Source of the DNA: Anaerolineae bacterium
Lineage (GTDB): Bacteria > Chloroflexota > Anaerolineae > J102
NCBI GenBank assembly: GCA_026991225.1
Contig: JALXCB010000112.1
Coordinates: 65,917-112,840 of the forward strand
Direction of reading: 5' to 3'
DNA length: 46,924 bases
In this document: positions 34,199 to 42,163 of the stretch, one piece after another
Position numbering within the stretch: the stretch's first letter is position 1
Layout: every line of letters begins with the position of its first letter
Program-made: the position numbers and the translations under genes
Notes under the pieces: model-generated
The model's input: only the letters and a program-made list of their open reading frames with translations
What the model was told of the DNA's origin: nothing
The model's database searches: none

Positions 34199-35449
34199 TT
34201 TAATTCTCCCCATTGCCTGATCCAAATCGGCCATCAGGTCTACGACATTCTCGATGCCCACCGAAAGGCGCACCAGCCCGTCGGTGATGCCCACCTTGCG
34301 GCGCTCTTCGGGGGGCACGCTGGCATGGGTCATGCTGGCCGGGTGCTCGATGAGGGTGTCCACGTTGCCCAGGCTCACGGCCAGGGTGGCCAGCCGCACG
34401 TGGTTCATCACGGTCACGCCCGCGTCGAACCCGCCCTTGAGCTCGAAGGAGATCATGCCCCCGAAGCCATTGACCATCTGCTGGCGGGCGATGGCGTGGC
34501 CCGGATGGCTTTCCAGGCCCGGGTAGTGCACCTTTGCCACCTGGGGATGGCTTTCCAGCCAGCGGGCCAGGGCCATCGCGTTCTCCGCGTGGCGCTGCAT
34601 ACGGATCTCGAAAGTCTTGAGGCCCAGGTTGGCCAGCCAGGCGTCGAAGGGGCTGACCGCGGGTCCCATGACCCGGGCCAGCAGGCCCACGCCATCCTTC
34701 TTCGCGTGCATGTACTCCAGATGCGTGCTGACGATGGCGCCGCCGATGACCACGCCGTGGCCCGTGAGGTATTTCGTGGTGGAATGCACGACGACGTCGC
34801 AGCCTAACGCGAGGGGACGCTGGTGGTAGGGCGTGGCGAAGGTGTTGTCCACCATGATCCAGGCCCCGCGGGCGTGTGCGATCTCGGCCACCGCGGCCAG
34901 GTCAAGAACGCTGAGGGTGGGGTTCGCGGGGGTTTCCACGTAAGCCAGCTTCGCGTCGGGGTGCGCGTCGAACGCGGCGTCCCAATCCCGGGCGTCCATG
35001 CTGTCCACCCACACGACCTGGATGCCGATGCGGGGCGCGACCTCGTGGAAGAAGCGAAACGCGTTGCCGTACAACTCCCGCTGCACGATGACCTTCTCCC
35101 CCGCGGTCACATGCCCCATGACCGCGGCGCTGATCGCGGCCATGCCCGAGCTCATCACCCGCCCCGCCACGATGGCATCGGGCTCCCGGTCGGGCTGTTG
35201 GCGGATGAGGTCCAGCCCTTCCAGATAGGCGTACTTCTTCGCCAGTTGAGTCACATTGGGATTGCCCGCCCGCGAATAAATGTAGCCGGGTTGCTCCCCG
35301 GCGAAAATGGCCGCGCCCGTGGCCACATCAGGAAACCCGAAGGTGGAGGTCTGGAAGATGGGCGTGATATGGGCGTGATACTGGTTGTTCCCTTCCTGAT
35401 AATGGGTGACGATGGTGCCGATGCCGGCCTTGGGGTCCAGTGGGGTCAT
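34190..35449 (-). CDS. Cys/Met metabolism PLP-dependent enzyme
   Basis: The 419-residue fold-type I enzyme belongs to the cystathionine gamma-synthase/lyase, methionine gamma-lyase and O-acetylhomoserine sulfhydrylase family. Diagnostic segments are YIYSRAGNPNVTQLA, SSGMAAISAAV, VETPANPTLSVLDL, MVDNTFATPYHQRPL and the PLP-lysine block VVHSTTKYLTGHGVVIGG (K226). The exact member cannot be fixed; the tail IEHPASMTHASVPPEER is common to several. AGGA lies about 8 nt before the ATG. The final IKDQ and stop come from a satellite repeat. It stands alone; a toxin-antitoxin pair lies upstream. Confidence 0.92.
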   Translation of the reverse strand: MTPLDPKAGIGTIVTHYQEGNNQYHAHITPIFQTSTFGFPDVATGAAIFAGEQPGYIYSRAGNPNVTQLAKKYAYLEGLDLIRQQPDREPDAIVAGRVMSSGMAAISAAVMGHVTAGEKVIVQRELYGNAFRFFHEVAPRIGIQVVWVDSMDARDWDAAFDAHPDAKLAYVETPANPTLSVLDLAAVAEIAHARGAWIMVDNTFATPYHQRPLALGCDVVVHSTTKYLTGHGVVIGGAIVSTHLEYMHAKKDGVGLLARVMGPAVSPFDAWLANLGLKTFEIRMQRHAENAMALARWLESHPQVAKVHYPGLESHPGHAIARQQMVNGFGGMISFELKGGFDAGVTVMNHVRLATLAVSLGNVDTLIEHPASMTHASVPPEERRKVGITDGLVRLSVGIENVVDLMADLDQAMGRIKDQ

Positions 35450-35480
35450 GGGATTTTCCTGAAGTATGAGAATAGATGGG

Positions 35481-35876
35481 TTAAAACCAATCTTCTAGTA
35501 GAAGCCCCTCGATTCGCGCAAATTCTTTGGTGTTATGAGTCACAAGCGTATGCTGCCCGGCCATCGCAGTCGCCGCAATCAGAACATCGTAAGGCCCGAT
35601 CATGGTCCCATTTTGTTCTAACTCGGCACGAATGTCCGCTGCAACCACCGCTTCGCGATATCCAAAAGGCAACACTTCGATCACAGAGAGAAATCGCTCC
35701 AATTGCTCCTTCCTTTTAGGAGATGCACCAGACTTGATAATGCCAACTTTGAGTTCGTAAACCACGACAGTTGGAATACCAATCTCTATTGGAGGCGTTG
35801 CTAACAACCTTTGTGGCACATTACCTACGCCCTTGAAAAAGAAAATCAGCGTATTTGTATCAAGCACATACATCAT
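35481..35876 (-). CDS. vapC: VapC-type PIN-domain toxin
   Basis: The 131-residue PIN ribonuclease carries the four acidic/polar site residues: D6 (YVLDTNTL), E41 (VVYELKVG), D97 (GPYDVLIAATA) and N115 (VTHNTKEF). VapC toxins cleave tRNA or rRNA and are held inactive by the neighbouring antitoxin. The start at 35876 (MMYVLDTN) was chosen because it places the catalytic Asp at the usual distance from the N-terminus; a frame from 35897 would overlap the antitoxin stop. It follows the antitoxin by 7 bp in one operon. The region is AT-richer than its surroundings, as expected for a mobile module. Confidence 0.9.
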   Translation of the reverse strand: MMYVLDTNTLIFFFKGVGNVPQRLLATPPIEIGIPTVVVYELKVGIIKSGASPKRKEQLERFLSVIEVLPFGYREAVVAADIRAELEQNGTMIGPYDVLIAATAMAGQHTLVTHNTKEFARIEGLLLEDWF

Positions 35877-35883
35877 TGCACTC

Positions 35884-36114
35884 TCATAGCATTTCACGAG
35901 TCATATCTTGTGACAATCCAGCCCGGATTTCATCCAGTGACGGAAAATCTTTCCATGCCCCCGCCAATTGAACGACCTCTGGAGGCCATTCTGTAGCGAG
36001 TTTTTCGTGAATGATTTTTTTGATCCATTCCTCTTGTGAAACGCCTTCTTGCTGCACGCGTTTCTGAATTTTGGACTTGGTTTTATCATCAAGAAAAATC
36101 GTGATCTGTGGCAT
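35884..36114 (-). CDS. vapB: Ribbon-helix-helix-like antitoxin
   Basis: The product has 76 residues. The N-terminus MPQITIFLDDKTKSKIQKRV has a beta-strand and helix pattern of ribbon-helix-helix proteins, followed by VSQEEWIKKIIHEKL as the second helix. The C-terminal half (WKDFPSLDEIRAGL) is the flexible part that normally wraps the toxin. GGAG lies about 8 nt before the ATG. The gene precedes the PIN toxin. A palindrome with TGTAT/ATACA arms 38 bp upstream is a good autoregulatory operator candidate. Confidence 0.85.
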   Translation of the reverse strand: MPQITIFLDDKTKSKIQKRVQQEGVSQEEWIKKIIHEKLATEWPPEVVQLAGAWKDFPSLDEIRAGLSQDMTREML

Positions 36115-36140
36115 GGTCGTCTCCGGAAGCAGAAGGATGT

Positions 36141-36169
36141 TTGCACAAATGTGTATGGTATATTATACA
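36141..36169 (+). promoter_or_regulatory. Promoter with embedded palindromic operator candidate
   Basis: Plus strand: TTGCAC (36141-36146), 17 bp, TATACA (36164-36169). An 18-bp inverted repeat TGTAT-N8-ATACA (36152-36169) covers the -10 region. It lies between the antitoxin (minus) and the cyclase gene (plus), so binding by the antitoxin could control both. Confidence 0.5.
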
Positions 36170-36213
36170 TGAAAAAGATGTGTCCCGCCTCTTTCGTTCT
36201 CAAGGAGCCGCGT

Positions 36214-36975
36214 ATGCAATTCATTGATCTCTCCGCCCCCATCGCGCCCAGCCCCGAGGGAACCCCGCCCTTTCTCCGCATCGATATCGAATATCACGAC
36301 CACGCCCAGGGCGCGGCTCAGGCCCAGGCCATTCTCAAGGTTCCGCCCAGCGTCTTTCGCAACGGCGAAGGCTGGGCCACCGAGACCATCACCCGCCTGG
36401 GGACGCACGACAGCACCCATGTGGACGCGCCCTGGCACTACAACAGCGTCATCCAGGGCCAGCGGGCCCAGACGATTGACGAGCTTCCTCTGGAATGGTT
36501 CTTCGCCGACGGGGTGGTCTTCGATTTCGCGCACAAGGCCGACGGCGACGCCATCACGACGGAGGAAATCCAGGCGCAACTGGACGCCATGGGCTACCAG
36601 CTCAAGCCCCTGGACATCGTGCTCATGCGCACGGGCCGGGACGCGTTCTACAACCAGCCCGACTATCTCTTCCGCGGGCCCGGCGTCACGCCCGAAGCCA
36701 CCCGCTGGCTGTATGAGCAGGGCGTGCGGGTCATGGGCATCGACGCGTGGGGCTGGGATCAGCCCCTGAACATCCAGGCGCAGAAGGCGATGGAGGCCGG
36801 AGGGAAACCGGGCATTTTCTGGGCCGCGCATCAGGTGGACCTGCCCTACGCCCAAATCGAGCGCCTGGTCAACCTGGACAAGCTTCCTCCCCACGGCTTC
36901 AAAGTCGCCTGCTTCCCCCTGAAAATCCAGGGCGGCAGCGCCGGCCCCGCCCGCGTTGTGGCGATTTTGCCATAA
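36214..36975 (+). CDS. Cyclase family protein (kynurenine-formamidase-like)
   Basis: The product has 253 residues. MQFIDLSAPIAPSPEGTPP leads to the metal-binding motif LGTHDSTHVDAPWHYN (H-G-T-H-x-D-x-P-x-H type), with LPLEWFFADGVVFDF and GIDAWGWDQPL further on. The family (PF04199 type) binds Zn or Mn and hydrolyses or cyclises amides, as in kynurenine formamidase. The substrate is not clear. AAGGAG lies about 8 nt before the ATG. A possible promoter at 36141 is shared divergently with the antitoxin. Confidence 0.85.
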   Translation: MQFIDLSAPIAPSPEGTPPFLRIDIEYHDHAQGAAQAQAILKVPPSVFRNGEGWATETITRLGTHDSTHVDAPWHYNSVIQGQRAQTIDELPLEWFFADGVVFDFAHKADGDAITTEEIQAQLDAMGYQLKPLDIVLMRTGRDAFYNQPDYLFRGPGVTPEATRWLYEQGVRVMGIDAWGWDQPLNIQAQKAMEAGGKPGIFWAAHQVDLPYAQIERLVNLDKLPPHGFKVACFPLKIQGGSAGPARVVAILP

Positions 36976-37088
36976 AGGCGACTGTTGGCACGACCCGAAC
37001 CCATAGATTGTAAGCCTGGAACCGGGCCGATTCGCTCCTCCGTCCGACCTCCTGGTCTATCGGTTTCCCGGTTTGCGGTTGCGATTTG

Positions 37089-37505
37089 TCATGTGATGAT
37101 GGCCATGGTGAGGCGGGCGACCGCGATGAGCCGATCCTCCGCGTCCCGCACCCGGATATCCCACACGTGGGTGCGTCGCCCGATGCGGATGGGCTGAGCC
37201 CGACCGGTCACTACGCCCTCGCTCACCGAGCGCAGATGGCTGATGTTCAGCTCGATGCCCACGGCCTGTTGCCGGGGCCAATCGATGATGAGCACCGAGG
37301 CCACGCTGCCGATGGTCTCGGCCAGGAGCGCGGTGGCTCCGCCGTGGAGGATGCCCGCGGGCTGCTTCGTGCGATGATCCACGGGCATGGTTGCTTCCAG
37401 CCAATCATCGCCGATGGCGGTAAACTGGATGCCCAGGTGGCCCACCGCGGTGTTTTGGCGGGTTTGGTTGAGTGCGTCCAGGTTGGGAGGATATTTCCAG
37501 ATCAT
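37089..37505 (-). CDS. PaaI-like hotdog-fold thioesterase
   Basis: The product has 138 residues. DQ...TAVGHLGIQFTAIGDDWLEATMPVDHRTKQPAGILHGGATALLAETIGSVAS holds the PaaI/YbgC-type HGGA helix with its active-site acidic residue two turns later, and ELNISHLRSVSEGVVTGRAQPI is the following strand. It probably hydrolyses acyl-CoA (phenylacetyl-, hydroxybenzoyl- or similar). The ATG at 37505 has no Shine-Dalgarno. MITE copy B starts only 17 bp upstream, so promoter signals may be carried by the element. Confidence 0.9.
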   Translation of the reverse strand: MIWKYPPNLDALNQTRQNTAVGHLGIQFTAIGDDWLEATMPVDHRTKQPAGILHGGATALLAETIGSVASVLIIDWPRQQAVGIELNISHLRSVSEGVVTGRAQPIRIGRRTHVWDIRVRDAEDRLIAVARLTMAIIT

Positions 37506-37522
37506 AGGGTTAGGGGCAGGAT

Positions 37523-37769
37523 TAAACTAAACGCATTTTGAAATCAGGTGTTTTCGGCCTCGGCCACCCGGAGCTGAAGCTCCGGGCTACGAAACGACGC
37601 CGGGTGAACCCGGCTTCCTGCGGCGCGCGACCTGCACCGTAGCCCCATTCATGGGGCGTCGTTTTTAGCCCGCAGGTTCACCTGCGGGCGGCAGCGCGGC
37701 CAGAGAATCGCCTTTCATGGATGATCCAATGCAAACCAAAAGCCTTGGTTTCAATTTGCTATCAGTTTA
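37523..37769. mobile_element. 247-bp TA-flanked MITE, copy B
   Basis: It has the same ends, length and orientation as copies A and C, with a few substitutions (GCTGAAGCTCCGG in place of GCTGAAGCGCCGG; CTATCAGTTTA in place of CTTTCAGTTTA at the end). It lies between the thioesterase start and the holA stop and fills most of that gap. Confidence 0.85.
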
Positions 37770-37785
37770 GGATCGGGATTGGGTG

Positions 37786-38781
37786 TTATTGGACGCGGGC
37801 CAGCTCGACCACCAGCATATCCAGGGCCAGGTTGGCTTCCAACTTGCCTGTTTTGATGGCGACGTCGGTGTCCAGCAGGCGATCGTAGATGCGTTGAAGC
37901 TGGTCGGGGGTGTAGTGGCGGGCCTGGCGCATGGCTTTTTCGGTGGGATAGGGATGCAGTTTGAGGGTCGAAGCGATGTCGTTCAGGTTCATGCCCTGGT
38001 TCATGTAGTCCTTCACCTGGATGAGAATGCGGTATTGGCGCACGATCATGGTGAGGAGATAGAGGGGGTGCGCACCCTGGTTGCGCATCTGGGCCAGCAG
38101 GCGGAAGGCGACGGGCGTGCGGCGGTTGCCCAGCGCGTCCACCATGTCGAAGATGCTGGCTTCTTTGGCGTAGGGACACATGAGGCGCACATCGTCTTGA
38201 GTTATGGGGCGGTCGCCCGCATAGAGCGCCAGTTTCTCCAGTTCGCTGTCGATGATGCGCAGGTTGGGGCCGATGAAGGTGGCCAGGGCTTCGGCCACGC
38301 CCGGTTTGAGCCTGACGCCTTTCCCACGGGCGTGTTGCGCCACCCATCGGGCCAGCTCGCCCCGTTTCAATTTGGGCGTCTCGAACAACGCCACCTCTCC
38401 CCTCTCGCCCAGCTTCTGGATCGCCTTCAGCACGGGATTGCGGGCGCTGATTTTCTTGCTTTCGTTAAATACCAGCAAGGTGCTCTCCGGCATGGTGGGC
38501 AGATAATCCGCCAGCCAGATCAGGAAATCCCTGGAAGATGCAGGCTGTTTGCCGTCCGGGCCTTTTTTCTCCAGGCGGGTGAGCAGATCTTCCACCACGA
38601 CCAGCCGATAATCGCCCAGGAAGGGCGGCACATCGCAGTGGTGCAGCAGAGCTTCCCGAGAGAGGCCGCGGCCATCCAATGTCACCGCGTTCATTTCGGC
38701 CAGATCGCCCAGCTTCGCTTTCAGCGCAGCGATGCGCTCGCTTTTGCCGAATTCTTCCTCGCCGTGGAACAAGTAAATCAT
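37786..38781 (-). CDS. holA: DNA polymerase III delta subunit
   Basis: The product has 331 residues. MIYLFHGEEEFGKSERIAAL is the HolA N-terminal signature (a degenerate P-loop position), followed by VVVEDLLTRLEKK, SRDFLIWLADYLPTMPESTLLVFNE, RWVAQHARGKG, and the C-terminal helical collar with ALGNRRTPVAFRLLAQM. Delta opens the sliding clamp in the clamp loader. The gene begins 6 bp after the DUF6391 stop. The ATG and the preceding stop are within an ACTGATT heptamer stretch, with no Shine-Dalgarno, so translation may depend on coupling. Confidence 0.93.
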   Translation of the reverse strand: MIYLFHGEEEFGKSERIAALKAKLGDLAEMNAVTLDGRGLSREALLHHCDVPPFLGDYRLVVVEDLLTRLEKKGPDGKQPASSRDFLIWLADYLPTMPESTLLVFNESKKISARNPVLKAIQKLGERGEVALFETPKLKRGELARWVAQHARGKGVRLKPGVAEALATFIGPNLRIIDSELEKLALYAGDRPITQDDVRLMCPYAKEASIFDMVDALGNRRTPVAFRLLAQMRNQGAHPLYLLTMIVRQYRILIQVKDYMNQGMNLNDIASTLKLHPYPTEKAMRQARHYTPDQLQRIYDRLLDTDVAIKTGKLEANLALDMLVVELARVQ

Positions 38782-38806
38782 CAGTAATCAGTGATCAGCA
38801 GCGATC
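38779..38806. repeat. ACTGATT heptamers across a stop-start junction
   Basis: The TCAGTAATCAGTGATCAG stretch (plus strand) contains the stop of the DUF6391 gene and the ATG of holA on the minus strand. Confidence 0.6.
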
Positions 38807-39324
38807 GCATTTTCCGAAACCGGGGCGTAGGCCAGTCCCACCCAATGAAAAACGCGCTTGCCCAGTTGTCTGCGTTCGATTTCTGTGACGCGGACGGGAG
38901 GAAGGTTGGCGTCGGTGGTGACTTTGGCCTGGAGTCGCATGCCCACCAGTTGCCCCATGACGACGCCGATAAGGGCGCCCAGCACGCCCGCGGGCGCTTG
39001 TTCGATCCATCCCCGGCCTTTCGTGCCCGTGACGGCCAGCATGGTGCCCCCCGCGGCCAACACCGCAGAAGCGAGCATGTTCGTGCCGCAATTGGGATGG
39101 ATGGCGAGTTGGCGCTCGCCGCGTTGCAAACGCCCGATAGCCTCATCCACCGCCCGACGCAGCATATCCGTGGGAACGTCGCCGTAAATGTAAAAACCAC
39201 GGCTGTTGGAACGCCCCGCCATGCTGGTGAAGGGCGCCATGCGGCTGAGAATGTGGATGGTGGCGTGTTCGATGGCGTGATTCCATCGGGTGAGAGCAAC
39301 GAAGTTCATCTTGATCGGACTCAT
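38788..39324 (-). CDS. DUF6391-like membrane protein
   Basis: The product has 178 residues. RWNHAIEHATIHILSRM, AGRSNSRGFYIYGDVP and HPNCGTNMLASAVLAAGG are typical of the DUF6391 group seen in Cyanobacteria and Chloroflexota; naming is from memory of the motif. Two hydrophobic segments (about 106-122 and 131-148) suggest membrane insertion. The role is unknown. It is directly upstream of holA, 6 bp apart. The last residues lie in a heptamer repeat. An in-frame ATG five codons later (MNFVALTRW) is a possible alternative start. Confidence 0.78.
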   Translation of the reverse strand: MSPIKMNFVALTRWNHAIEHATIHILSRMAPFTSMAGRSNSRGFYIYGDVPTDMLRRAVDEAIGRLQRGERQLAIHPNCGTNMLASAVLAAGGTMLAVTGTKGRGWIEQAPAGVLGALIGVVMGQLVGMRLQAKVTTDANLPPVRVTEIERRQLGKRVFHWVGLAYAPVSENAIAADH

Positions 39325-39451
39325 TGGGTGTTCTGGGAATGGCCTGGCGAACCGGGATCGAGACTATTTCGCCTGAGAACCGGTTGATCGGGAGGATCAA
39401 CCTGCATCAACCTCTTTATTCTACCACACGCCGCCCGTCTACTTGCGAAAA

Positions 39452-40513
39452 TCATCCGTTGGCCAGCCAGATGTACGCCACATAGCCCGCGTAGATGGCC
39501 AATAGCGCCCAACCTTCCCAGCGGGAGAGTTTGAGTTTGGTGAGCAAAAAGATGAAGAGCAGGATGACCGTGCCGAACAACAGCAGCGCCGAGGTCATCA
39601 GGCCCGCGGTGTCGATGGCGATGGCGCCCGATCCCATCGCCATGGCCAGGAGCCAGGGCAGGCCCAGGCCCACGAGCATATCGAAGATGTTGGAGCCCAC
39701 GGCATTGGCCACGGCCATATCGCCCCGCCCCTGTTTGGCCACGACGATGGAGGCGAACATGTCGGGGACGGACGTGCCCGCGGCCAGCACCGTCAGCGCC
39801 ACGACCACCGCGGGCACGTGGATGGCTTCGGCGAAGGCCACAGCGGATTCGGCCAGGGCGTAGCTGATAATCGCCACGAACGCGATGGAGACGAAAAACG
39901 CCCGCAGATAGGACGTGCGCGCATTCCCGGCCAGGAAGCCGATGCCCTTGCTGATGGCGATGGTCACTCGATGATAGATGTCGGTGCAGCTATGCTCTTT
40001 CTGGATAGCCTCTTCAACAATCCCCACCACGTCCGTATCCTTGACATACGCATCCCACTTGTAGAGAATGATGAGGTAGATCGCGTAAACCGCCAGGTAG
40101 ATGGAGGCTTCGAGCAGGGTCACCTTGCCATCGTAAATCGTGATCAGTAAGAGGATGACGCCCACGGAATACATGAGGATATCCCGCGTGATCACCTTCC
40201 AGGAGATGTGGGCGGGATTGGCCACGGCGGAGACGCCCGTAATCACCAGGATGTTGAAGATAGCAGAGCCTACAATGGTGCCAATGCCCACGTCGCTGTG
40301 TGCGCCGCCCGCAACGAACAAGGAGAAGATGGCGATGGCCAGTTCGGGCGCAGAGGAGCCCATGGCCATCAGCGAGGCTCCGGCCACATTGTTGGGCAGA
40401 TGCAATTGTTGGGCGATCTGGTCCAGGCTGATGATGAAATACGCATCGGTGATGATGGACAGCAGGTAGACCGAGACAACGATGACGATCAGGCTGGTGA
40501 CGATGGCGAGCAT
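39452..40513 (-). CDS. Sodium/calcium exchanger family (CaCA) protein
   Basis: About 353 residues from the ATG at 40513; a TTG at 40555 would add 14 residues. There are about ten membrane helices in two halves, each with a CaCA alpha-repeat: GASLMAMGSSAPELAIAI with GTIVGSAIFNILVI, and LTVLAAGTSVPDMFASI with ANAVGSNIFDMLVG. The acidic residue of each repeat is Glu in the first and Asp in the second. A cytoplasmic loop with KDTDVVGIVEEAIQKEH separates the halves. It probably exchanges Ca2+ or another cation for Na+ or H+. No clear ribosome site. Confidence 0.9.
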   Translation of the reverse strand: MLAIVTSLIVIVVSVYLLSIITDAYFIISLDQIAQQLHLPNNVAGASLMAMGSSAPELAIAIFSLFVAGGAHSDVGIGTIVGSAIFNILVITGVSAVANPAHISWKVITRDILMYSVGVILLLITIYDGKVTLLEASIYLAVYAIYLIILYKWDAYVKDTDVVGIVEEAIQKEHSCTDIYHRVTIAISKGIGFLAGNARTSYLRAFFVSIAFVAIISYALAESAVAFAEAIHVPAVVVALTVLAAGTSVPDMFASIVVAKQGRGDMAVANAVGSNIFDMLVGLGLPWLLAMAMGSGAIAIDTAGLMTSALLLFGTVILLFIFLLTKLKLSRWEGWALLAIYAGYVAYIWLANG

Positions 40514-40706
40514 AGGATGGTGATGAGAACGTTGACGGAGGATGATAGAGCGCAAATGATTTTGACATTATTGTCACCATTTTCTGGAAAAAAGCAATCC
40601 CATCCCTTTCGCATGTTTGACCTTTCCCTATCGACCCGCTACCCTTACTGTGGCTCGGTTTCCCGGTCTACCGGTTTCCCTGTTTTCCAACTTTCCCCCA
40701 ACCGTC

Positions 40707-41441
40707 ATGGGTTTGGCCGATCTCCACATCCACTCCACCTTTAGTGATGGCGTCGCTACCGTCGAAGCCATCCTTTATCACGCGTCCATGCACACCAACC
40801 TGGACGTCATCGCCATCACCGACCATGACACGCTGGCGGGGGCGTTGCGGGCGCTGGAGCTTGCCCCCAGGTTTCGGGTCGAGGTCGTTCCCGGCGTCGA
40901 GGTGACCACGTTGGAAGGGCATCTGCTGGCCCTCTTCGTGACCGAACCCGTGGCCGGGGGCATGTCCTTCGTGGATACAGCCCGCCGGGTGCGGGAGATC
41001 GGCGGCCTGCCCATCGCCGCCCACCCCTTCGACGTGCTGGCCAGCGGCGTCGGCGCCCGCTGCCTGCGACGCATCCAGCAGGACCACCCTGGCCTGCTGG
41101 CGGGCGTCGAGGTGATCAACGGCTCCTTGCTGTCCTCCGTAGGGAATGCGCGGGCGGAGCGATTGCGTTGGGAGCTGGAACTGCCGGGCGTCGGCAATTC
41201 GGACGCGCATTTGCTGGAAGATATCGGCGCGGGCTACACCATTTTCCCCGGCAGCACAGCAGAGGATTTGCGTTTGGCCCTGGAAGCGGGTCATGTCACC
41301 CCGGCATTGCGCCGCCGGGACCGCGCGTTCTATCGCCGGGCGTTGACCCGGTTCGCCCTGCGCATGGGCCTGGGTCTGGCGGATACGCTGGATGAGCGCG
41401 GGGAAGAAGCGCGTATCCGCAAGCGACGGTTTCGTCGATAG
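40707..41441 (+). CDS. PHP-domain phosphoesterase
   Basis: The product has 244 residues. ADLHIHSTFSDG has the first PHP motif (HxH), followed by IAITDHDTLAGALRAL, VVPGVEVTT, LPIAAHPFDV, and GNSDAHLLEDIGAGYTIF, the later metal-binding motifs. It resembles YciV/RNase AM-like 3'-5' phosphatases or metal-dependent nucleotide phosphoesterases. The start at 40707 was chosen because the motif begins three residues in and a longer frame from 40617 reads through a heptamer array. No ribosome site was seen. Confidence 0.88.
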   Translation: MGLADLHIHSTFSDGVATVEAILYHASMHTNLDVIAITDHDTLAGALRALELAPRFRVEVVPGVEVTTLEGHLLALFVTEPVAGGMSFVDTARRVREIGGLPIAAHPFDVLASGVGARCLRRIQQDHPGLLAGVEVINGSLLSSVGNARAERLRWELELPGVGNSDAHLLEDIGAGYTIFPGSTAEDLRLALEAGHVTPALRRRDRAFYRRALTRFALRMGLGLADTLDERGEEARIRKRRFRR

Positions 41442-41447
41442 CGCTGT

Positions 41448-41611
41448 TCCGAAAATAGGATTAGGGAACGCAGATGACGCAGATTGAAACGGATGAGCGC
41501 AGATAAAGAAAAAATCTGTGAAAATCATCTGCGAAAATCAGCGTCGCATCCGCGTTATCAGCGTTCTCATTTTCATCCGTATCGGCGAGCTCTTGCTCGT
41601 GTCGCCCGCTT
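41448..41611. repeat. Dispersed CGCAGAT satellite element with conserved hairpin
   Basis: Second copy of the element at 2478-2631: same left edge (CTGTTCCGAAAATAGGATT), same satellite and inverse arm, same end TTTTCATCCGTATCGG with hairpin CGAGC(TCTT)GCTCG. It lies between the convergent PHP and arfB genes and could serve as a two-way transcription end. Confidence 0.7.
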
Positions 41612-42052
41612 TCACTCCTCGCCCGGCGTCACCTTTCCCCGCGTTTTTTTGATCTCCGACCGGCGGCGTTTCTTGCGCAATCGCCTTTCCCTGGCCGCTT
41701 CCGAGGGCTTCGTGGGCAGTCGTCTTTTGCGCGGCGTCGTGGCCTCTCGCAGCAAGTGAACGAATCGCTCGATGACCGCCTGCTTGTTCTGCCATTGCGA
41801 CCGACGCTCGCCCGAAACGAGATGCAGCACGCCATCCTTGTCGATGCGGCTCGCCAGATGCTGTTCGATGCGATAGCGCTGGGTTTTCGACAGGCTGGGC
41901 GAGTTCCGCACATCCCACAGCAATTCCACGCGCGTCTCGGATCGATTGACGTGCTGGCCGCCCGGGCCGCTGCTGCGCGAGGCGCGGAAAGTCAGCTCGC
42001 GCATGGGGATCCGCAAATTGTCCCGGATATGCAGGATAGCGTCCTCGTTCAT
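41612..42052 (-). CDS. arfB: Alternative ribosome-rescue factor / peptidyl-tRNA hydrolase
   Basis: The product has 146 residues. FRASRSSGPGGQHVNRSETRVELLW contains the GGQ motif that releases peptides on stalled ribosomes. KTQRYRIEQHLASRID and the basic tail (KRRLPTKPSEAARERRLRKK) match ArfB/YaeJ, whose tail enters the empty mRNA channel. The length is normal. The start at 42052 places GGQ at residue 31-33, close to other ArfB proteins; an ATG at 42094 would lengthen it to 160 residues. The open frame continues upstream across the aminotransferase gene but is not coding there. Confidence 0.92.
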   Translation of the reverse strand: MNEDAILHIRDNLRIPMRELTFRASRSSGPGGQHVNRSETRVELLWDVRNSPSLSKTQRYRIEQHLASRIDKDGVLHLVSGERRSQWQNKQAVIERFVHLLREATTPRKRRLPTKPSEAARERRLRKKRRRSEIKKTRGKVTPGEE

Positions 42053-42163
42053 GGCGATTTCATCGATTTTCGAGTATGATTGCGTTGCGATCATGCGCCC
42101 TTCGCGGGCGTCTTCACGATTGATACGGTTTTGTTCAAGCATTCGTTCCGAGGTGATTTCATC

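Noticed and set aside
40565-40578. TGACATTATTGTCA palindrome upstream of the cation exchanger
   Set aside because: Five-base arms only and no well-spaced promoter beside it; insufficient for an operator call.
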